From Phoebastria nigripes (Eukaryota; Chordata; Aves; Procellariiformes; Diomedeidae): a stretch of DNA of 64,000 bases. The notes under the pieces were generated by a model. The model saw nothing but the letters and a program-made list of their open reading frames with translations, was not told the origin of the DNA and did no database searches. Below, in pieces: positions 13,421-25,400 of this stretch; position 1 is the stretch's first letter; each line of letters opens with the position of its first letter. The stretch is taken from NCBI GenBank assembly GCA_035582835.1, contig JAYKAV010002419.1, forward strand, positions 367,188-431,187, in the 5' to 3' direction. The position numbers and the translations under genes were made by a program.

Positions 13421-16120
13421 AATACATCTATTCCTGTCACCCAGATTTGTTGATCCACTTGTCTTTCTAAGAGATGAGAGGATTGGGAGTGCAGACTTTC
13501 TTCTCACAAATGTCTTGATTTTCCTTACTTGTCCCCANGTGTCACAAGCCCTTGGACAGCCGTCACCCCCCCTCCTGCCTCGGGCCTTTCTCCCGTGCAT
13601 CTGCCTAGAGCACGAATGCCAAAACAAACATGCTAGATACAGAGGTGTTTCTCAGACTATTACAGAGCCTACTTTAACAGATGACTTATGTCTGTGGAGG
13701 AATGTATGTGGGAAACAGAGATACACTTCACACTTTTAGGAAGCTTAGAAAATTGTGATACTTCCAGGAATACAAATGACATAGGTTTAAGTACATTGGA
13801 GAATCTCTATTACCACCCCGTTTAATTTCCTTGCACCTGGATTTCAACTCAGTTTCTATACTAAGTACCATTTAAATGGCTAATTGAAAAAAAATCTTCA
13901 ATTATGTTCATGAATATGGATAGTCCCTGGTTTCTGTTGTACAGGATATTGTTTACGTAAGCAATGTAAAGTTTGTTGTGGTTCACATACACAGAAAATA
14001 TTTCAGCTGTAAACACCAGTTGGTGAAGTTGTGCATCACTCATTCAGTATGGTCTTTGGGTGCAATGGTTATGTTTAAGCACCCGCAATCTCTCTCAGGC
14101 AAATCTACCAGCTAGATTTCCATTATTTTTTATTTAACAGGAGGTAAGCAACCAGCTGTAGAAGGGACATTTGCAAGTGTGAAAGCAAATGAAACTGTGG
14201 GGGAGGAAGAAGGAGGGAGGATGACGAGTGCTTTACTGAAGATCTCAGCAAAATATTGTTACTAGAGAGGATTTCTTGCAACAAAACAATTCAAACAGAA
14301 GGGACACATCAGAGAGGACACGGACAGAGCTGTGATCTACAGGAGTGCAGCTCAAAGATGTTGTGGATTTGGACTATTCAGAAATACCACACAATGGGCT
14401 CTTCTAAAGATCATGGTCTTTTTTCAACAGACACCCACACATCAAAATACTGCCTACATTTGGTGAAATCTAATAATCTAGTTCTTGTCACTTATAACTA
14501 TTGGAGCTCAGGAGCTGAAATAATATTTGGTTAAATAAGTGATATTTACTTCTATGAAAGTCCTTCTCCACTCTTGCCATATTGAGAGCAAAATTCAAGG
14601 TCTGCAAGTACAGACAGATGACACTAAACTCTGCTGCACCTTATATCCGTAGGCAGAAATTATACTGAAAAGCTACCGAAATAGAAAGAACAAGTCTCTG
14701 GAGAAGCCTGAAAGAGAAAAAGCAGCCAGCGTTGTTCTCTCCCATAAAGGAGGGATGTGACATAAGAAAAAAGTTTGAATGTCACATGGGTTGAGACTTG
14801 CAGAAGGTGGGAAAAAGTATTCTCCAAAGGACGTATTTTTGGAGTTGCTGCGGGAAATCTCTCTGCAGGCAGATCTTGCTGTGGGGGAAGCTCACACCCT
14901 GCCATGAGGGAGGACTGGCCCATTTGGAGCTCAGGATAAACACTTGGCAGGAAAACAAGCTCCATCAAGGATCTGTATCAGGACTGGGCATGTCAGTCCT
15001 GCAAAGATTAACACATATGCTAAGCTTTCCGCACATGAATGTTCCCACTCTAATTCATGGGTGTAAACATATGTGTGTGCATAGAATCAGGACCTCAGCA
15101 CCTTTCTTCTCTAGATCACATGGAAGTTTTTCTGACTGTAAATGTGCAGGAAGGGTTTTGAGCAGAGTTAACTGAACAGTCTCTGCTGCAGGTCGGAGTG
15201 TTTTGAGACCAGCACATAGTCAGAAATAGAACTGGTCCACATGGCTTATTGCCATGAAATTCTCTTAACAAAAGTGCCCCGATAACCAGGAACTATTGGT
15301 TTTATTTTTTTAATCTAATTTTTTGATTGCTGCTAAACCTTGTTTTTCATCTGCTTAAACATACCTTTATATAACGGTGAACTAGCATTCATCTAGATTC
15401 AACTACAGGTTAGTTTGTGGCACGTGGGACCCATGTAAAACTAATCTGAACATTTTTTTTTTTTTTTTTACAGTTTTGTCCAAATTACTTAAGACTGTTC
15501 ACACTTTTAAGGGAGCTTTTGCCTACATATTCCTTACTAAGCCCTGTTCACTCAAGATTTGATCAAATTTACGTCATTATCAGTGTTCTTGTCAAGGGGA
15601 TTCAGGACATTTAAAATCAGTGGATCGTTATGTGTATTATGGGTTTTTTATTAGTATTCTTCCGATTATGACATTAACTTGTCTAATCCCATTTTGTTAT
15701 ACCCTGTCTGATCTGCTGCTGAGCTGCTGGAACTTAAATTTTGAAGCAAAATGATTAAATGAGATGTGGTCAGAGCAGTCAGCTCTTCAAGCAATGATGG
15801 TCTTGATATTCAGATCAAATATTTGTTTGTAATTCACCAACAACTTTCCTTTATAGAAGGATAATTTGTATGCTGACCAATGTGTTGTTTGCAATCATGA
15901 ACAGAAAAGCTGTTCAATGTACAGCAGGAATTAGTCTTTCTGGGTCTCAGCTGACCGCCTTAACGAAAAGCATTTCTCCTGTGTTGGGAAACTGAGGTCT
16001 CTTCACCAATTACTGCTGCCTTTTTGTAATCAAAGTGGGGGTGGGTGGAAGAGAACTTTGAGGCTTGGATTCTACCGATGATTTGATTGAACCATGAGTA
16101 AATCAAAGGGGAAGATGAAA
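13421..16120. other. Non-coding sequence, no gene recognised
   Basis: No coding exon is supported. It contains a 17-base poly(T) run at 15453-15469. The section from about 15300 to 15900 is AT-rich and free of obvious repeats. Open frames are short and unlike any family I recognise. Confidence 0.6.
15453..15469 (+). repeat. Poly(T) run, 17 bases
   Basis: Seventeen T residues followed by ACAG. The run plus AG would serve as a splice acceptor, but no coherent exon follows it. Confidence 0.9.
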
Positions 16121-16400
16121 AGAATTCCTGGGAAAGTATTTATAAACCCACAGGACTGAATGACAAGCATCCGAGATTGCTAACAGAGCTAATAGAGGGA
16201 AGTGCGATACCTTGAGCAGTGATTTTTGAAAGTTCATGGAGAACAGATGAGGTGCCAGAAGATTTCAGAGCCACAAAATACAGCACTCAACTGAGTTATA
16301 AAAAGGGGCATCCAGGAATTTACTAACCAATTCATTTAACTTCAATAGCGAGTAAACTATGTAAGGAGTCATAAAGGAGCCATTATGAGAACTTAGAGCA
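16121..16400 (+). mobile_element. Old CR1-like LINE relic (ORF2 fragment)
   Basis: A heavily decayed fragment on the plus strand recalls the CR1 reverse-transcriptase region. A GAGGTGCCAGAAGATTT-type segment near 16250 is followed, near 16310-16360, by a stretch whose broken translation keeps the spacing of the [11 protein letters not shown] region of CR1 (here roughly P-G-I-Y-x-x-I-H-L-T-S-I). The same landmark opens the younger CR1 copy at about 53797 in this window. No frame remains open, so the copy is long dead. The match is by eye. A repeat-library search could instead assign it to another CR1/L3-group family. Confidence 0.5.
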
Positions 16401-16403
16401 ACC

Positions 16404-16451
16404 CAGAATCATAAATAATTGGGTGGAAAAGGGCTTTAAGAGGTCATCTAG
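16404..16451 (-). mobile_element. CR1 3'-end fragment, reversed
   Basis: The plus strand reads AGAATCATAAATAATTGGG, then GGAAAAGGGC and TTTAAGAGGTCATCTAG. This is the pattern of the reverse complement of the CR1 3' end (CTAGATGATC, RAAGGTCCCTTCCAACC, ATTCTATGATTC). The fragment is therefore a minus-strand CR1 tail with many substitutions. It lies directly against a relic of opposite orientation at 16121-16400, so the two are separate insertions or an inverted, rearranged copy. Confidence 0.55.
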
Positions 16452-18223
16452 TAATCTCATCAGAAATCTCATAAGAGTAAACATTCAGCAAAATATGGTA
16501 CTCGGATATACACATTTCAGCTGGCCCTTTCTACACATCCAAGGAGAGTATTCAGCCGTTGCTTGGGGAGGGGGAGCATTCCTTCAACAGAGCCCATTTT
16601 AAACGAGGGACTTTCTTGCCTTTTCTGCATGGTTTTGTCTCAGTATTGAGCAAAAATCCCCAGAGGTGACAGGAGAAATTACAGCAGCTGGCACAGGAAA
16701 GGAAAGCTGTTAAACTTGATGATCCTCTTTTTCAAATTAATGTATCCTGGACAGAGACCCAAGTAACAGATCATCTGGGGGCGAACTCTGATAACATAAG
16801 CAGCTAATGCCAGGGTGGAGGGGCTGGGAGGGAGAGCACTCTGGTGAAGGGAGATTGTAAAAGAAAGCCTCTCCTGCTGAACACCGTAGGGCAAGAGAGA
16901 GGTCAGCCTGCCTTGCCAGAGAAGCAGGAGAGGCCGTGGCCGGCACCAGGGGGAAGAGGAGCCAGGGTGCCTCCGAAACTCCCACCTGAGCCCCAGGCAG
17001 GTGCGAGGAGCTGGCCGTAGAGGGGCGCATTCAGGGGTCGTCACTCCCTTGCCTTTAGCTGGGCATTTCCTAAGCTACCTGGAGCAACAGCTGTACGTCC
17101 TCATGGATGAAGCACAGCTCCCGCAGCGAGGAGGGTGCCCACCGCCCAGGGACAGGCATCACGTGGGCAGCCAGGGCATCCGCCAGCGACCGTGCAAGGT
17201 CTAACACCACCTCGGGGCAGCCAGCAAGGGGAGCTCTGCCATGGACAGGGATGAGGGCAAAAGTTACTTTTCTCTAGGGTGTGGAAGGCTCTTCATCCAT
17301 TAATTGGAAACTTTTAAAACCTTTATTTCAACTCATGCTTCTGTGAATTTTCATATAGTTTAAATCCTTCACTGCAATGTTAAACGATAACTTTTAGATC
17401 CCGAGTACTGCACTGAGTTTAGCGGAGTAGTTCAGGAGATCCAGGGAAACACTGAGTGATTAGGAAGCCAGGATGGGGCCTCTGGCACTCACCCTAAAAT
17501 GCTGAATTGCAACCTGACCTTGACAGAAAACCACTAACCCTGAAGCACCTAACTGCTGGTGCGGTACAAGAGCTTTACCTCCGAGGTGAAATCCTGCATC
17601 TTTCCTTCTGCTCACACACAGCTGCTCACCAAAGCCAACCAGCCAACCTGCCTGAATTCTGAATAAAGTAGCGATCTGAGACTGCAAAACTTATTTAGGA
17701 CTTTGCCCAGCCAGATACATGTGTATTTTCCCCTTAAATGCAAAATGACACAAGGCCATTTTGAAAAGAATGAGAAAAAAAGAACAGAAGTTTACTTCTC
17801 ATTAGATATAGATAGTAATAACCAAAAGCAATAACCAAACCATGCGAGGAAATTGAATACAGACAAACCACTATGCTAAATGAGAGGCGCGCACCAATTA
17901 TGTGCAACAGAGCTCTTATTATATGGCATTCTGATTACCTTAAATTATATTTTTTAACAGACATCCGTTTTTCTTTTTGCTTCTAAAACAGGTGAAGTTC
18001 TTTTCAAGTATTGACGTCAGCTAGCCTCATCAATTGTTCCGGTAATAGCTCAACCACCACTACATCCACAAATGCTATGAAAGAGCTAAGTACTCCCTGC
18101 ACAAAGGGGATTTGGTTTGGTCATTGCCGCAGCACGTATGCACGGCCTAGTCTTTTACAGTGTAGTAATTGATATTGATTTTGTGTGGTAGAGGTCCCTC
18201 CCTCCATGCACTGGTCTTTATTT
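16452..18223. other. Non-coding sequence with one exon-like segment
   Basis: No gene is supported apart from a weak exon candidate at 17493-17658 on the minus strand. A GC-richer patch at about 16790-17230 gives overlapping open frames on both strands without recognisable domains. Confidence 0.55.
17493..17658 (-). CDS. Candidate internal coding exon, unidentified
   Basis: A 166-base minus-strand segment lies between an acceptor (TACTTTATTCAG) and a strong donor (TTTTAGG followed by GTGAGTGCC). Taken with incoming phase 2 it is open for 55 codons and leaves in phase 0. The translation is glycine- and valine-rich with two cysteines (for example GWLVGFGEQLC near its start). I recognise no family. 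The polypyrimidine tract is weak, which lowers confidence. Confidence 0.2.
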
Positions 18224-18246
18224 AAAAAAAAAAAAAAAAAAAAAAA
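18224..18246 (+). repeat. Poly(A) run, 23 bases
   Basis: Twenty-three A residues after GGTCTTTATTT. No retrocopy is recognisable to the left. Confidence 0.95.
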
Positions 18247-21200
18247 GTAGTTAAAGACATCATGATCCATCTTGAAAATAAATCTATTTTTTTTCCTCTT
18301 TAAAAAATGCAGTGAATTTAGTACTCATCAGATGTGCTGGACTGAGTCCATGGCAGACCTCCAGCACGGTCTGCAGGAGAGCAAGTCTCCACGTGGGCCT
18401 GCCTGCACCGCTTGGCCATGCTTTTGGGGTGCCCCATTGGGTCAGCANGGCAGCACAACATGGAATTCTCTTTGGCATAAGGGCCCTCACCACTCAGAGA
18501 CCATGCGACAAGAGTACCATGACCCCCTACAACCTGGATCGGAGGCCACCAGCTCTTCAAGCCATCAGTTGGCAATGTGGCTGCCAGTTTGATGTCCCCA
18601 GTCACATCCAACCCCCGCCGTGTCCCGTCCCGTCCCGTCCCCCCCATTATTTCCTGTTTGGTCTTTCCTTTATGTTTTGACCCTTAATTATTACTAAGGC
18701 TGCATTCTTCTCTCTCACAGGAGTCCTGGATTGCACTATTTATTTATTGTTGCTCTTATTTTGTTTTTAAAAGACATCCACAACTTGGGGATGTGTGTGG
18801 GGGAGAGTGGATGCTACCATGAACGCCTGGTGACAGTTCAGTGGAAAACTTCAAGCTGTGCCAGGCTAAACAAGCAAGGCCACGAGAGCTGCAGAGGCCA
18901 GCTGAGTCCAAGGGAGCACTTGAACTCCCCAGGGAAGGCAAGGGAAATCTACTGAAAACACTGAAATGACACTTTTGCTTCCTTCCTGTTTATCAGATGA
19001 ACCCAACTGGGGTTTTACTTCCAGGTGTGAAGAAGGTTTCTACCAACATGCGGTTTCACATGGCACCACAGAGGAAGGGCTAGAAGCTACTGGCGAGCTG
19101 GCCACCCTTAGAGTCCCAAACGGTAGCAGCATGGGGCACCGAGGCCTCGCAGCACCGCGCAGCCCAGAAGCTTCCCAAAGCCGTGCAGAACCACTTCTAA
19201 CCAACCGCGCATGGCTGCTGCTGAAACCTGAACCCGTGGATTCATTCACTCATCCTCTGCAGCTCGAGAAGGATTTCACGTTCACTGAAACATCTTCACT
19301 GGCCACAGATTTCAAGTGCCCTTGGATGCAGTTTTTGTTTAGGTACCATGTTCATTTGTGACAAGTACCTTTCACGAGCACAAGCATACCTGTTTCAGCT
19401 AACTGATGGACAAACACCAATGTCAGAGACTCAGATGACAGCTGACTTCTATCCAAGCCTTATGGATAAAAACAAATGTTTTTGAAGGTCCGTGGAAACG
19501 TGCTCTCCCATAAAATGTCCACCTCTTGCTGCAGCCTGGGCTAAAAATATTACAAGTATAGTTCAGGCTTTTGTCATTCCCACTGCCCACAGGAGCAGGA
19601 TGTGCAGAGGCAGAGGATCAGAGGATATAAAAAGTTCATTCAGGAGTCTGTCTTTTTTACATTCTTAAAGTGACCCCAAACACTGTAAGCTTCCCGTTCA
19701 GTTTTGACCGGAAAGTTTGGCTTTTTCCTGACCCTCCTCCGGCTGGTGGGAAGCGGGAGTCAGAGCCCGGGCCATCACTTTGATGCTGCTTTCCTGCAAC
19801 TCTGACAGCTCTCCTGGTTCCTGTGCACACAAACTGGCCGTGCCTCCCCATTCCTGCCCAGCGGAGTTGAGCATCTCTACAGCGTCTGTATACCAAGCTC
19901 AGCAGCAGGGCTGCTGCTGGCCAAGACCCACAGCAGCCCTCACCCACCTCTTGCNGGTGCCTTGTCCTCTACCAGAGCGAGGCCAGCGCAAAATGGACTC
20001 CCAGCTGCACCTGGTGGCACCAACATAAATTGTGTCCCACGACATAAAGAGTAGGGCAAACTGGACCTATTGCATCCTCCCAGGATCTCTCAGATTTAGG
20101 TCAGGATATTAACTAAGCATAGCTCCTCTGAAAAGGCTATAAAGCAAGATTTTACATTTCTTCTTTCTGCTCATTTTTCTCTATCTAAGATTAAAAGCAT
20201 TTCTTTCTGAAACCTGAAATCTTGCTTATAACCCTAAAGTCCTAACTCAAGTGGTGGTGTGATTTGCAGTGAGGTGGTGACCATGTATATAAGATGGGAA
20301 AGATACAAAGGTTTCATTTCCTACAAATTAATTCTCTACAAGCTGTGTAAACTTTCCTTGGTATAAACAAAGTTTTTACANACAAAGATGTTAGGGTTTT
20401 TTCCCCTTTCAATTATTTAGAGAAAAAATAGAAATGCAATTTTGCTGTCTAGGCACTTCAGACGGTACCAGCAGATCGAGAGCTGCTCTTGCTGCCTTCC
20501 CCACTGCACTTCCTCACGCTTCTGACTATAAAACGAATGTAAATAAACTTGCAAAGAAACAACCTTGTGCAGCCGGATATTACTAAGCAGTTTCAAGTTT
20601 CTACACTAGATTGACACCAATTTGTAGTTACCCCCCCATACAAATGCCACGATCTCTTACTACAAATGGGCAACACGCTGTGAAGCCAACGCAACTGTCC
20701 ACAGCAATACCATGGTGTCATCTTCACTCCCATCACTTTTCCATGCCCCTCCTTTGGGGAGGCTCAAAAATTCAGCTCTAAAAATGCATCAAACAGTAAT
20801 TCTGCAAAAGAGGAAGTAATCCACATAACCAGTTTGGTGGCCCGGCTCTGGTTTATGTGTTTGCTCTCCATTGCCTGCATGTGTACAGCATGTCCCAGCC
20901 TGCCATGGAGGCAGGGAAGGGGAGCTGCTTTCTCTCGCTGTTGCGCTTTGGGTCTGATGGATGCTCCTGGGAGGAGAGAGGAGTTGTCGCTCCTCAGAAA
21001 GCTCAGGGCACTCTCAGTTTGGAGCGGGAGCATGAGAGGAGGCAGAGATGACTGCAATGCCCGGTGGGCTTGGCATGCCTCCCCGGAGGAGTGGGGAGCA
21101 CCCTGGAGCCAGCCTCGGTGGCAATGGAGAGATGATGGCTTGCCTGGGGACACGGGGGAGTGGGCTGGAGGCTGTAACACAGGAGGCACTGGGGTCAAAA

Positions 21201-22369
21201 ACAAGACTAAGGGAAGGACCTGCCTTCCAAGGACACAAAAAGAGCTTTTTATTTTAACTGGAGATTTTTTCCAGCTTCAAAAAGTTACCCTGTTGGAACC
21301 TGTTTTCTGAGAAAACGTGGTGCCGGGGAGTCCCTGGGAGTCTCCTCATGTGCACACTTTCAGGAAGAATGTTGGGGGTTTACGAAGGGGCCTGACTCAC
21401 AGACCCATTAGACATGGCTTTGCCAGATAGACAAACAAGTCATTATGGACAAATATAAAAGTACATCAGAAAGCAGCAGTATCATCCTTTAAAAATATTC
21501 CAGAGCACTTAATTCCCACTCATATTCAAATGGACGTAGGACCAATTAGAAATGCTATTTGCTTTTAGTTGTTTTCCTTCATTGTATTATTTCATATCAG
21601 TACGTTGCATATCATTTAACAGGAAGAGTGCTTTCATACATCAGAACGACATTTTTGCCTCATTAATGCCCTATGCCTAAAAATAAAACCAGAAGATTTA
21701 AAATGAATCCTCGTGATATTTGCCTACCCTTTAAAAAAAAAGATCTCTGTGAGTAAAGACGTGATTTCCTAGAGAAGCAGTGGACACCTCCTCAGAATGA
21801 TGCTATTTAGAGCAAATAAAGCAGAAAAAAAAGTCACTGGTGCTCATGGTTCCCCACGTGGGTCTAACCTCTACCTTCAAAAGTTTTTGCACAACCCCAT
21901 GGGGAGGATTCGTGCTGTGTTGCCCAGGGCTGAGCACTTGGGCTCAGGCGCTGGTAGCAGTGGTGCTGCCCAGCTGCCGAGAGCCCCTGCTTTTGCCTGC
22001 AGTACCAGCAAGCAAAGGTCGCTGGGAGGTACTGTCATGCCTTACTCTGGCTTGTTCTGGAGTACTTGGGGATTAATTCTGGAGGGCAAAATTTCAGAGC
22101 AGCAACTTCTAGAGAAGATAGTTTGCATCAAGAATAAAATAACCAGAAAATATTTTGTCAGTACAACCATCTGTATTCCTCTGAAACATCTGCACTGGAA
22201 AATACTACTGTTACCCAGTTCTCCCTCTGTTGATGATGTATATCTGTCACGCATGACAGCTTCATGTGAAGGCAGGGCTACCTCCTTCTGTGTCACTGCT
22301 GTCTGCAGCCACTGCTTCTCAGGACAGATACAAACAGTCCGCAGCTGAGATAACAGTCCACAACTCAGC
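18247..22369. other. Non-coding sequence, no gene recognised
   Basis: Open frames reach 158 codons (plus strand, 20834-21310) but are matched by a 146-codon frame on the opposite strand over the same bases. This is typical of a GC-rich non-coding patch. It contains a short (GTCCC)n array. No domain, RNA gene or transposon was recognised. Confidence 0.6.
18622..18641 (+). repeat. (GTCCC)4 pentanucleotide microsatellite
   Basis: Four perfect GTCCC units followed by a short C run. Confidence 0.9.
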
Positions 22370-22384
22370 TTTTTTTTTTTTTTT
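22370..22384 (+). repeat. Poly(T) run, 15 bases
   Basis: Fifteen T residues following CAACTCAGC. A 15-base poly(A) run lies about 75 bases downstream, so the interval could form an A/T-paired hairpin with a loop of about 75 bases. Confidence 0.9.
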
Positions 22385-22458
22385 GCCTTATCTCTCCCCA
22401 GTGACTGTAATACCTGTTTCTGACTGTACCAGTGGTCTGACTTTCCAGCTTTCACTGG

Positions 22459-22473
22459 AAAAAAAAAAAAAAA
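22459..22473 (+). repeat. Poly(A) run, 15 bases
   Basis: Fifteen A residues after TTTCACTGG. It pairs in principle with the poly(T) run at 22370-22384. Confidence 0.9.
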
Positions 22474-25400
22474 TACCAGCAGTGAGAATAGATGCCTTAA
22501 TACTGCTGCTCCTTAAGTTAATAAAGCCAAATATGTATTGGAATCTGATTTCTCACTTTTCTTTATTAGGTACTTTATCATTTGGGCTCCATTTTCCAAC
22601 CTCATTTGTTACTACAAGATAAAGTAATTATGTGCTCAAACATGATTGCACTGTAAAACTCCAGCCTGTGAAACCATGGCCCAACGACAGTCAGGGCTCT
22701 ACTGGTGATACTGTGGCTAGCAAAAACAGATCTGTTATGCGTGACACTTGAGGAAAGCAGTGACCAAGGGCCCGTGCTATCCCTCTGCTCTGCTGCTCCC
22801 CAAATCTCCCCAGAGTGGTGCAGCACCCAAACTGGGGAGAGACCACCACCAGGTCTGCTGCAGAAGGCAGGGAGGCAGCCAGCGTCACGGGGCCAAATGC
22901 AATCCAGACTGAAGGGGAGCCGCAGGCAAGAAAAGGAAGGGGATGATAACCCATGAGGAAACCAGGTGAGAAAAAGGAAAGCAAACCTTTCTCTCAGGAG
23001 CTGCAGGGAGTTTTTGCCCGACAAAGGGCGAAGCCAGGGAGCAGCATAGCTGCTCCCCAAATCACTACTCAGATGTGCCACATGGTCCTGACTTGCAGCC
23101 ACCCCGGTGCTGGGATGCAGTGCCCAGCTTGCTGGCCCCTCAGCCAGTCTGGTGGGCTCAGGCTGATTTCAAGCAGGGTGGAGGCCAACAGGCCTCTTCG
23201 GGACCCCACCGTCCTGCAGGGAGCCCTACCTGGCAGCCCTGCCCACAGCGGGTTATGTGGGAGACAGCACCCTGCCAGCCACCGGCTCCTCGCCCCCAGC
23301 NCCGGGGCCAGCCAGGAGGAAAGGCGGCCGCTGGCCGCTCGCCAGCACATCTTGCATTGCCTTAAATATTGTGTTCCAACTACATGTCCTGTTTGGTATG
23401 AAACAAACCTACCGGAGGAAATGAACAGGATTTTGCTTTTAAAAGTACTGTGTCAGGTATATTAACAGTTCTACCATACATGTTACTCAGCTCTTCAGAG
23501 AGTGCTTGGGTTTCATTTCTGCTGTAATTGTATCAGCATCTTGCTTCAAGCCTCTCCTTGGCTTTCCTGCTACTTAATTTCTTTTCCTTTGTAGTCATAT
23601 ATTGAGCCATCTACAGTGCTCTGCTGGCTGCTGAACCTCTGGAAACACATCATACCAAAGTGTTTTAGTGAGTCACCTATGGCTCTTGTTTGCAATTTTT
23701 ACTTGTGTAGCAAATACCAACTCCGTGTTTAGGACCTGTTATTTCAATGATTGCTCTTTTTTAGCTTAGCAGTTGCTGAGCACAGATAGTAAAACTGAAG
23801 ACTTCTGTGGTGGAAAAGCAGTCATTTGTCAGGTTTTAACAAAATCTGACATGGAGGCGGCTCACAGAAAGCAAGGAACTATTGTCTAGTTATTAATACA
23901 ATAAAGGTGAATATAAACCCAGTTGACATCCAGGAAGCAGTGAGTCATTAAGCGGGTGCTGCGGCAGGCCAGTGAGCGGTATCAGTTCAGCTCCCCTGGC
24001 ATCAGCGCTGGGGTGAATGTCGTTCAGCCTATTTATCAGAGACATTATTTATTCTGTGTTATTTATTGGTGGAATATGTGAATTTGACAGCGATCTGTGA
24101 ATGACAAGGAGCTAAGAGGTATATCAAAAAGCAGGAGCCATACATCATAAATGTAGATGATTTAAACAACTCGGAGATTTGTCAGAACAATGAGACACGA
24201 ACTTTAATGGGAGGGGGGAAAAAAAGCAGATGTCAGACTACACCTGGGGCAGACATTCGCAGAGAGCAGATAAGCCAGGCTCACTTCTACAAAGCAGGAG
24301 TGAAAGAAGGAGTGCTGTCACAGCCATCACGCTCTCGCGGATACACCAACTTCAAGAGGATGATTCTTGACTGGAGCTGGGGGGTATGCAAAGTCAAAGA
24401 AAACTGAGTTTTGCAGCTTCAGGGAAGAGGTTGTACAGCCCAGAGCCTGGCTGGTACTGCTGCTGCCTCCAGGGAGGAAGGGGGGAGTTGTATTTTAGAA
24501 TGGTCTGTATCTTCCCTTACCTGTAGCCACTGCCACATGCGCCCTGATCCCATCTCATGAGGCAGCTGCTACTCTGGCTCTCTACAGCACTAGCACTGGC
24601 AAAGCGGGCATCCAAGCTACAGCTCTTTAACTTGGGTATTTCTCTGTATTTGCCGGTGTTTAAAACCAGGCAGAAACAGACTCTTAAGAGTAATTATTGA
24701 TCCCACAGGCTCGTTACAGCTGCCTTTATTCCCCCTGCAGTGATTATAAGCAGATAGAGTGTTTTAAACAGCAGGGTTGTGTCTACATGTCTGCTAAGTG
24801 ACATTTAAATGAGTTAACTAGTACCTGCAAGGAGATGCATTTTTCAACTATGGCCTTTTTTTTGCTATTTGGCACAGAGAAAGGCAGCAGGCAGAATGCA
24901 TCCCTCCACCATGGGCAGGCTGGGAAAAATCCCACATCTCCCTGGTGGTCCCCCTGCACCTCGCTCGTCTCCCCACCTCCTCCTGCCTCCTCCAGCCTTG
25001 GAACGCTCCATCTGCGTGGAAGTCCGTATGCAGCGGGAAGGGAAAGCATTTTGTTTGCTTCAAGACTTGAAACAGCTTCTTCTGGCCTGGGATAATGCTG
25101 GAATCCCTGGAGGATGAACTCCTGCCACTGAACTCCAAAATTCAGAACAACTTTATGATAGCTCAAGTTTGGGGGCCAAAACTGGCTACCCCAAAATCAA
25201 TAATCATCCTTTAAAATGTACACCTAAAAGGATCTTGGCTGAAGCTGGGGGGAGCTGTCACAAGTAGATCACAAGCACCCTCCGTTTAAATGCTTTGAGA
25301 GTCCTGGGTGTCACAACTGAAAGAAAAAAGGCTCCCAGGAGCCAGAGCTGTGGCACAAAAACAGCCATCTTACAGAAAGTGGGGAGAGATATTAAAAGTT

